Positions 58,296-64,000 of a stretch of 64,000 nt of DNA are shown piece after piece. How positions within the stretch are numbered: the first letter of the stretch is position 1; each line of letters opens with the position of its first letter. Position numbers and translations under genes: made by a program. The notes under the pieces are model-generated. The model was not told the origin of the DNA. It saw only the letters and a program-made list of their open reading frames with translations, and made no database searches. The stretch is from contig CAXXWF010000001.1 of NCBI GenBank assembly GCA_963665865.2, forward strand, positions 2,976,001 to 3,040,000, read 5' to 3'. The stretch is from PHAA01 sp963665865 (lineage in GTDB: Bacteria > Bacillota > Syntrophomonadia > Syntrophomonadales > Syntrophomonadaceae).

Positions 58296-59408
58296 TCACT
58301 GCTTTTCTATTCTGCTTAATGCAGAGATTAATGCCACATTATTCTCGTGTTTGTTAATGCCAATTCTATAATATCCAGGGCTGAGACCATAATAATTGTC
58401 ACAGTTGCGAATTAAAATACCCTGGGAAAATAGCATTTCATGAAGCGGATTCTTGGTACTAAATGGCCATTTGATAAAGATATAATTTGCAGCAGATGCA
58501 ATAACCCTAATCCCCAGGCTCTCCAAAGAATGGATCATATACTTCCTTTCTTCACAGATAAGCTCCTTGGTCCTAATTAGATATTCTTTTTCCTTCATGG
58601 CTTGGATTCCGGCTACCTGTGCTACAATGGAAACGCTCCAGGGCTGCCCTGCTTTTATTAGGTCTTTAAGCAACTTTTCATTGCTTGATATACAGTAGCC
58701 CAACCGAAGTCCTGCCAGTGCGTAGATTTTAGTAAATGCCTTAATAATAAATAGGTTTGCAAAGTCCTTAACATATTCTTTAGCAGTATATTTTTCTGGA
58801 TCCTCCAGGAAATCATTGAAGCATTCGTCTACCACACATAGAATGTTAAGCGCCTGGCAACGCTCTAAAATCTTTAGAATCAGTTCCTTGGGGACAAGCT
58901 GCCCGGTTGGGTTATTGGGATTACAAAAAAACAGCATATCAAGGTCTGGTTGTAATGCATCCAGGAAATTCTCGTCTATCCGGAATGCTTTCTCTGGCTC
59001 TAATTCATAGTGAAATATCTGGCATTTACCTGCATTAAGTGCCTCTTCATATTCCGCAAAGGTTGGAGCAAGTACCATTGCCTTTTTCGGTTTTTTAGCA
59101 TATACCAAACGATAAATTATATCGGCCGCCCCATTACCACAATGAAGCCAAGAGCCAGGCACCTTTTCAAAGATAGCAAGATCAGCAATCAGTTCTCGGC
59201 AGAGCGGATCAGGATATGCGCTCAAACTATCTACCGACTTGGTAATTGCCAGCTTCACTCCCTCCGGTAGCCCAAGCGGGTTGAGGTTAGCAGAAAAGTC
59301 CAAAATGGCCGGGGGATTCTCCATGAGGCTTAGCTGCTCTCGGGCCGAGTATATATCGCCCCCATGGATCAATTTCACCTTGTGCCTATCAGTTACTGAA
59401 TCAGCCAT
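58296..59408 (-). CDS. cobD: Threonine-phosphate decarboxylase CobD
   Basis: PLP enzyme of 370 aa making (R)-1-amino-2-propanol phosphate for the nucleotide loop. Hallmarks: LIHGGDIYSAREQ at the start, LDFSANLNPLGLPEGVK, FFCNPNNPTGQL near residue 160 and the PLP Lys in IIKAFTKIYALAGLRLGY near 223. ATG at 59408 overlaps cbiB by 16 nt; a frame opening at 59435 is an alternative. Fold-type I aminotransferase relatives such as HisC are less likely given context. Confidence 0.9.
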   Translation of the reverse strand: MADSVTDRHKVKLIHGGDIYSAREQLSLMENPPAILDFSANLNPLGLPEGVKLAITKSVDSLSAYPDPLCRELIADLAIFEKVPGSWLHCGNGAADIIYRLVYAKKPKKAMVLAPTFAEYEEALNAGKCQIFHYELEPEKAFRIDENFLDALQPDLDMLFFCNPNNPTGQLVPKELILKILERCQALNILCVVDECFNDFLEDPEKYTAKEYVKDFANLFIIKAFTKIYALAGLRLGYCISSNEKLLKDLIKAGQPWSVSIVAQVAGIQAMKEKEYLIRTKELICEERKYMIHSLESLGIRVIASAANYIFIKWPFSTKNPLHEMLFSQGILIRNCDNYYGLSPGYYRIGINKHENNVALISALSRIEKQ

Positions 59409-60391
59409 GCTGCCATCCCCATTCCCGTTAAGCATAAAATAATAGTTAAGTAGGCCGTTCCATACAATAGTCGATTAGCCTGGCAAATATCCTCATAAGC
59501 TATTGACCTCAGTGCGTCTCCAATGTTTTGCTTGGGATAAAGCTTTCCAAAATAATAAGCATCGCCGGCAAGCTGAATTCTCAGCGCACCAGCGCAAACA
59601 GATTCAGTCTGGGCACTATTGGGGCTGGCATGATTGAATCTATCCCGTTTGAAAATCTCATAGGCGTTTTTGCAGTCCATCTTTAAAAAACCGGATGCGA
59701 ATATCATAAGCCAAGCCGAAATCCTGGCTGGAATATAGTTCACCAGGTCATCAAGCCGGGCTGCAAATCTTCCGAAATTAATGTAACGTTCATTCTTGTA
59801 TCCGATCATGGAATCCATAGTATTGATAGCTTTGTATAGGAAACCCAAAGGTGCTCCACCGATGGCCATAAATAATAAAGGGGCTACTGTTCCATCCGAG
59901 GTGTTTTCCGCTACCGTCTCTACAGCAGCTTTCGTAATTTGCTCATGATTCAGGTTTTCAACATCCCGCCCTACAATCATAGATACCATTTTACGGGCGC
60001 CAATTAAATCATTTTGGACTAATTTGTTATAGACCTTCATACTTTCTGTTTTCAAAGCTTTCACCGCTAGAATCTGATAGCACATTATGGATGCAACTGC
60101 GATTTGCAGTAAAATGTGTACCTCCCCGGCGGCCCATAATATAATGTAGGGTACTGCGGCAGAAAAACTAATAACGCAAATTGCCAGGACTCCGCCTCCA
60201 ATGGTTTCTCCCTTTTCGGTTTTCGGGAAAGTTCTGCGAATGATTTTTTCCCCACCCGAAATCATCTTGCCAATGAGACAAATTGGATGAGGCATCCAAT
60301 GCGGATCTCCAAAGCATAGATCTAAGCCAAAGCCAATTATTAAGGCAATCATAGACGGCAAAACCGGGGTATTTAATATTTCAAATAACAT
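59393..60391 (-). CDS. cbiB: Adenosylcobinamide-phosphate synthase CbiB
   Basis: Membrane protein of 332 aa attaching aminopropanol (phosphate) to adenosylcobyric acid. GFGLDLCFGDPHWMPHPICLIGKMI at the start, MIVGRDVENLNHEQITKAAVETVAENTSDGTVAPLLFMAIGG near residue 140 (read in parts) and NHASPNSAQTESVCAGALRIQL near 270 are hallmarks. Overlaps cobD. Confidence 0.94.
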   Translation of the reverse strand: MLFEILNTPVLPSMIALIIGFGLDLCFGDPHWMPHPICLIGKMISGGEKIIRRTFPKTEKGETIGGGVLAICVISFSAAVPYIILWAAGEVHILLQIAVASIMCYQILAVKALKTESMKVYNKLVQNDLIGARKMVSMIVGRDVENLNHEQITKAAVETVAENTSDGTVAPLLFMAIGGAPLGFLYKAINTMDSMIGYKNERYINFGRFAARLDDLVNYIPARISAWLMIFASGFLKMDCKNAYEIFKRDRFNHASPNSAQTESVCAGALRIQLAGDAYYFGKLYPKQNIGDALRSIAYEDICQANRLLYGTAYLTIILCLTGMGMAAWLIQ

Positions 60392-60453
60392 TCAGTTTAT
60401 TACCGCCTTTCTTTTATTCTTGGACCCATGGCACTCTAACGGTAAACCAACCT

Positions 60454-61281
60454 TTATGCCATTTTTCTCTGGATTCCATATTCTCTGGCAAGTAATTTCA
60501 GTACTTCCTCCAGAGAGATCCCTTCCTCATCCAAGTCTCTGCCAATTACGATTAGGTTGATACCAGTAAGCTGGGCAGCCTTGTATTTTTCCAGAAAGCC
60601 GCCTTCTTCTCCAGAATCCTTGGTAACTAAATATTGAACATTTAGCTGATTTATTATGGCTATATTAAATTCCAATGAAAATGGACCCTGCATACAGAGT
60701 AATTGCTTCGCGGAAAAGCCTAAATCTAAACAGCTCTTCAATGTTTCTAGCATTGGCAGTACTCTGGGGAACAGTCTTTTTTGATAATTTAGTACTTTGG
60801 TATATTTTTTTAATTCCTTGCTTCCTATGGTCAGCAATACATTTCCGGTAGTATTGTTCAAAAATGATACTACCGCTTCGTCATCTTCAAAAAATAAGCA
60901 TTTATTTACACCTAATTTTTCGGGTAAAGAGCCATTAATATCTGGCTCTCTCACCGCAGGTTCTCTAAGCAGTCTAATATATTTACAGCCTGACTCTACG
61001 CATGCGGCCCTTATATTTTCGCTGGCCACCTTGGCATAGGGGTGGGTTGTGTCTATTACATAATCAAATTGATGGTTGGTCATTAGATTGACCATCTCAG
61101 CTTCGGTGAGCCTCCCAGCAAGTATCTTAATCTGGCCAGTATTATCCGGCAATAAATTTTTGCCGTAATCAGTTGCCACACAAGCATACACAACCAGCTC
61201 GCTCTCATCAATTCCCAGTGCAAGTGATTCCAGCAGTTTACGTCCTTCCGTGGTACCAGCAAAAACTAATATTTCAGACAT
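60454..61281 (-). CDS. cbiJ: Cobalt-precorrin-6A reductase CbiJ
   Basis: NAD(P)H-dependent reductase of 275 aa. Nucleotide-binding start ILVFAGTTEGRKLLESLAL, DYVIDTTHPYAKVASENIRAAC near residue 75 and LLTIGSKELKKYTK near 148 are typical of CbiJ/CobK. The start overlaps the end of cbiH by eight bases, implying translational coupling. Confidence 0.93.
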   Translation of the reverse strand: MSEILVFAGTTEGRKLLESLALGIDESELVVYACVATDYGKNLLPDNTGQIKILAGRLTEAEMVNLMTNHQFDYVIDTTHPYAKVASENIRAACVESGCKYIRLLREPAVREPDINGSLPEKLGVNKCLFFEDDEAVVSFLNNTTGNVLLTIGSKELKKYTKVLNYQKRLFPRVLPMLETLKSCLDLGFSAKQLLCMQGPFSLEFNIAIINQLNVQYLVTKDSGEEGGFLEKYKAAQLTGINLIVIGRDLDEEGISLEEVLKLLAREYGIQRKMA

Positions 61282-62002
61282 TTTGGTATCCTCTTGGCGT
61301 TACTAATTTCCCACCTAATTCCTTAGTCTGAGAATTTCCCACAAAAACGGTTGTAAACATATCCACCGGGGTTACCCTTAGTTCACCTAGTGTTAATACC
61401 GTCCCTTTTTCCCCTTCTCTGCCAATATTCTGTACGTAGCCAGACATGGTATTTTCGCCCCGATGCTGTAAAATGATTTCGCAGGCTTTCTTTAAATGAT
61501 CTTTTCTTTTTTTACTGGAAGGATTATATAAGCAAATAACAAAGTCGGCCATCGCCGCACAGGCAATCCGTTTTTCAATTAGTTCCCAGGGGGTCAGAAG
61601 GTCGCTTAAACTAATCACGGCAAAGTCATGAATCAATGGAGCTCCTAAAATAGCTGCTCCGCTGCAGGCTGCTGTAATGCCAGGTATGACTTCGATCTCT
61701 ATTGGCTCATACTGCTGGGCAACTTCGTACATTAACCCGGCCATTCCATAGACTCCTGCATCACCGCTGCAAACCATAGCCACCTTTTGCCCTTTCAATG
61801 CCTCCTGTATGGCAATATGGCAACGGTCTGTTTCTCTCTTCATGGGGGTAGATACGAATTTCTTGGATTGAAATCTTTCCCTAATTAAATCGATGTACAC
61901 ATTATAACCTGCAATCACATCACACTCCTCAAGAGCCTCCATCGCCCTTGGAGTCATTTGATTCAATCCTCCTGGGCCAAGACCTACCACATATATTTTC
62001 AT
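61274..62002 (-). CDS. cbiH: Cobalt-precorrin-3 C17-methyltransferase CbiH
   Basis: SAM-dependent tetrapyrrole methylase of 242 aa catalysing ring contraction. VVGLGPGGLNQMTPRAMEAL at the start, MVCSGDAGVYGMAGLMYEVA near residue 80 and GITAACSGAAILGAPLIHDFAVISLSDLLTPW near 107 (read in parts) are CbiH hallmarks. The linked CbiG is also present. Confidence 0.93.
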   Translation of the reverse strand: MKIYVVGLGPGGLNQMTPRAMEALEECDVIAGYNVYIDLIRERFQSKKFVSTPMKRETDRCHIAIQEALKGQKVAMVCSGDAGVYGMAGLMYEVAQQYEPIEIEVIPGITAACSGAAILGAPLIHDFAVISLSDLLTPWELIEKRIACAAMADFVICLYNPSSKKRKDHLKKACEIILQHRGENTMSGYVQNIGREGEKGTVLTLGELRVTPVDMFTTVFVGNSQTKELGGKLVTPRGYQNV

Positions 62003-62116
62003 ATTTCACATCCTCCAAATTAAGCTCTATATTGAACTGACGCTTGGTTGTGATTTATGTCCACCATCTTTATGGGTAATTCTGCTTCCATTTCCTATCA
62101 CTGCATCTTCGTATTA

Positions 62117-62872
62117 CTACTTGCTCGCTTGCCTGAATTCATGAGTAAAGCTTGGATCATAAAGCTTAGATCGCTCGTAGGTATCGCCTAAAAACTCCCC
62201 GACAACTATCAAAGCGGTTTTGGCAATTCCATATTCTTGGGCAATCTGAGGAAGGGTATCAACCGTCCCTCTATATATCCTCTCATCTGGCCAGGTTGCC
62301 TTATAAACAATTGCCGCGGGCGTATCACCTTTATATCCGCCGATCAGCAAACGCTCGCGCAGAGGTTCTAATAGTCCTGTACTTAAGAAAATAACCATAG
62401 TTGCCTGATGCTGCGCCAATAGTGAAATCTCTTCCTTTTCCGGCACCGGAGTTCTCCCTGCCATTCTGGTAATGATTACGGTCTGAGATACGTCAGGAAG
62501 GGTATATTCAGCTTTTAGGCTTGCTGCTGCACCAAAGCAAGCGCTTACCCCCGGAGTCACATTATATTCAATTCCTAGGGAATCTAATAAGTCCATCTGT
62601 TCTCTAATGGCTCCATAAATGCTGGGATCCCCGGTATGAAGTCTTACGGTCATTTTACCCTGAGCCTCCGCCGCCTTCATAACTTCAATAACTTCCTCCA
62701 GGGTCATGGCGGCACTATCATAAATTTCGCATCCTCGCCTGGCAATTTCCAGCAGCTCCGGATTCACCAAAGATCCGGCATAGATGATTACATCTGCTTC
62801 CCTAAGAAGGTCCTGCCCTCTAACTGTAATTAAATCTGCAGCGCCGGGGCCCGCTCCCACAAAATTTACCAT
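62117..62872 (-). CDS. cbiF: Cobalt-precorrin-4 C11-methyltransferase CbiF
   Basis: SAM-dependent methylase of 251 aa. FVGAGPGAADLITVRGQDLL at the start, IIYAGSLVNPELL near residue 28, RLHTGDPSIYGAIREQMDLL near 78 and PGVSACFGAAASLKAEYTLP near 107. ATG at 62872 follows AAAGGGAGGAG. The longer frame to 62923 starts inside a palindromic repeat and is not the real start. Confidence 0.94.
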   Translation of the reverse strand: MVNFVGAGPGAADLITVRGQDLLREADVIIYAGSLVNPELLEIARRGCEIYDSAAMTLEEVIEVMKAAEAQGKMTVRLHTGDPSIYGAIREQMDLLDSLGIEYNVTPGVSACFGAAASLKAEYTLPDVSQTVIITRMAGRTPVPEKEEISLLAQHQATMVIFLSTGLLEPLRERLLIGGYKGDTPAAIVYKATWPDERIYRGTVDTLPQIAQEYGIAKTALIVVGEFLGDTYERSKLYDPSFTHEFRQASK

Positions 62873-62903
62873 AGCTCCTCCCTTTCTTCTGCTTACTTTC
62901 TGA

Positions 62904-62925
62904 CAATTCGCACAAGCACTCATTG
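62904..62925. repeat. Cob-cluster 22-bp palindrome, third copy
   Basis: CAAT-tc-GCAC-aa-GCAC-tc-ATTG is a variant of the palindrome at 56531-56552 and 63673-63694 (GCGC changed to GCAC on this strand). It lies in the short gap between cbiL stop and cbiF ribosome binding site. Confidence 0.75.
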
Positions 62926-62929
62926 AAAT

Positions 62930-63637
62930 TCAATCCTTCACAACTAAGATTGAAAAATAACTTGCCTTATCATCAATATCTTCTAAGTTATTGAACACCC
63001 TCTCACCATCCATTCCACAGCATTCCACCATCTTAACCGATGGTTGATGTTCCATTTCACCAATGAAAGCTTTTATTTTACCCATGGATTTTCCAGTCTT
63101 CATCAGCACTCGCGTTCCCTTTAATGCCAACGCCTCTTCAATTCCTTCATAAGAAGCTGGTATAATATGCAGCGCTTCTGCCGCTTCCGTTAAGCCTTGG
63201 TTTAGCCTGGCCGCGACCGCACAGAATGATGGGATTCCCGGAATAATTTGGGCATCATACCCTCTGGCCACAGCTCTATCGTGTATATAAATATAGGTAG
63301 AGTAAATGGATGGATCCCCTAAGGTCAAGAAAGCTACATCGTTGCCCTTTTCCAGTTCTGTGATCAGCTTCATTGTTACCTCTGCATGACTGGCTTCCAG
63401 AAGCAGCGGGTCACGAATCATGGGCATATGTACTTCTAAAAGCTCCTTTTCCACAATTTCCGGAACTGCACCTTTGGCGATTTCATAAGCCACGCTGCGC
63501 TCTTTTCCAGTTGTGGGAACTGCAATTATCGGACATTCTCTTATCAGTCTGGCTGCTTTCAATGTCATCAGCTCTGGATCTCCTGGTCCAACACCTACTC
63601 CGTATAGTTTTCCAATTCTATTTTTCAGTTGTTCCAT
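62930..63637 (-). CDS. cbiL: Cobalt-precorrin-2 C20-methyltransferase CbiL
   Basis: SAM-dependent methylase of 235 aa. LYGVGVGPGDPELMTLKAARL at the start, FLTLGDPSIYSTYIYIHDR near residue 99 and GIPSFCAVAARLNQGLTEA near 129 are CbiL/CobI hallmarks. First committed methylation of the pathway after cobalt-precorrin-2. AGGTGG precedes the ATG. Element B separates it from the gene at the right edge. Confidence 0.93.
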   Translation of the reverse strand: MEQLKNRIGKLYGVGVGPGDPELMTLKAARLIRECPIIAVPTTGKERSVAYEIAKGAVPEIVEKELLEVHMPMIRDPLLLEASHAEVTMKLITELEKGNDVAFLTLGDPSIYSTYIYIHDRAVARGYDAQIIPGIPSFCAVAARLNQGLTEAAEALHIIPASYEGIEEALALKGTRVLMKTGKSMGKIKAFIGEMEHQPSVKMVECCGMDGERVFNNLEDIDDKASYFSILVVKD

Positions 63638-63672
63638 GATCGCGCCACCTTTGCCCTGTCTATCTGTTAATT

Positions 63673-63862
63673 CAATGAGCGCTTGCGCGAATTGTACGCC
63701 AAAACGCTGGCGCTATAGCGCCTTCCTTTTGCGTTTTGTGTGCATCGCGCCGCGAGCGTTTTATTAAACGCCTCCTCAGTCGGGGACCCTACCCGCCACT
63801 GAGGAAAAATTCGATTTATCCCCGCCTATAGAGTCAGTGGTCTTAGAGGCGTTTAATCAATA
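63673..63862. repeat. Cob-cluster palindromic element B between cbiL and the right-edge gene
   Basis: Starts with the same 22-bp palindrome (63673-63694) as element A and ends with GGCGTTTAATCAA (63848-63860). GCGTTT-TATT-AAACGCC occurs at 63756-63772. Other stems inside: GGCGCTATAGCGCC (63712-63725) and CCTCAGT/ACTGAGG (63772-63805). The middle differs from element A, so ends and hairpin type are what is shared. No gene in this stretch. Confidence 0.7.
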
Positions 63863-63864
63863 CT

Positions 63865-64000
63865 TTACTCAGCTACTTTTATTAACAATTTAGGTACATC
63901 CTCTGTATGCCCTAAATATCCAAATTGATTGGAAAATATGATTGCTCCAATTTCAAAGTTGTGATGTACTCTCTCTTTTATATGAAAGTCCACCTTTTTC
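63865..64000 (-). CDS. Partial gene at right edge, probably cbiD (3' end)
   Basis: The last 44 residues of a protein, ending IGAIIFSNQFGYLGHTEDV and then PKLLIKVAE before TAA. cbiD (cobalt-precorrin-5B C1-methyltransferase) is the one methylase missing from the run, and its family ends in a similar hydrophobic FS/D-x-x-G-x-LG segment as I recall it. Identification rests on context and this short match. Confidence 0.45.
   Translation of the reverse strand, partial: KKVDFHIKERVHHNFEIGAIIFSNQFGYLGHTEDVPKLLIKVAE

Noticed and set aside
62873..62923. N-terminal extension of CbiF with several Cys
   Set aside because: It is translation of the palindromic repeat; the strong ribosome binding site points to ATG at 62872. 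The same Cys-rich words appear opposite element B for the same reason.

Overview
The window looks like chromosomal DNA of a strictly anaerobic, moderate-GC Firmicute of the Clostridia, most like Syntrophomonas or a close relative. This is inference from gene content: a trimeric NADH-type [FeFe]-hydrogenase with maturases, an Etf/FixCX electron-transfer operon, enoyl-CoA hydratase, the anaerobic (cbi) cobalamin pathway, min and UppP envelope genes, and AGGAGG-type ribosome binding sites with frequent GTG/TTG starts.

Layout. 1-9260: hydrogenase region on the + strand: NuoE-like, NuoF-like and catalytic [FeFe] subunits, a TM1266-type small regulator, HydG, an unknown 90-aa protein, an aspartase-like lyase and HydF. 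HydE is not here. Two related terminator-bearing leader RNAs precede the TM1266-type gene and hydG. 9300-16900: MFS transporter, UPF0316 membrane protein with a possible attenuator, an LmbE deacetylase/glycosyltransferase pair, enoyl-CoA hydratase, an Orn/Lys/Arg decarboxylase, and remnants of an EamA and a D-Ala-D-Ala carboxypeptidase gene. 16900-21900: a BadF-type ATPase operon with COG3580/COG3581-type partners; the COG3580 gene is split by a group II intron inserted antisense. 22000-32100: VanW lipoprotein, EamA protein, UppP, a DedA-PAP2 fusion, an MprF-like protein, a PAP2 phosphatase and a glycosyltransferase (a lipid/envelope island with a Pho-box-like array), then a YeeE/YedE-rhodanese sulfur operon and an orphan gene. 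32159-34060: a second copy of the same 1902-bp intron in inverted orientation, just after the terminator of tRNA-Pro(CGG).

34100-44100: small unknown paralogues, GIY-YIG protein, PPDK regulator, subtilase, PBP1A with a repeat-encoded Asn/Thr tail, minD-minE-minC, UbiB-like kinase. 44200-48900: fixX-fixC-etfA-etfB behind a good promoter, with a MarR regulator upstream. 49195-64000: cobalamin synthesis. cobT-cobS have their own promoter, cobalamin riboswitch and terminator. A separate 12-gene run (cbiL, F, H, J, B, cobD, cbiP, cobO, cbiC, G, ET, A) enters from beyond the right edge behind a probable cbiD end.

The most interesting observations are the paired hydrogenase-maturation leader RNAs, the in-frame antisense intron and its inverted twin, a palindromic repeat family at three cob gene junctions, a Pho-box-like array at a lipid divergon, and a PAP2 domain that has lost its catalytic residues inside a DedA fusion. 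No database search or folding program was run; all structures were paired by eye.
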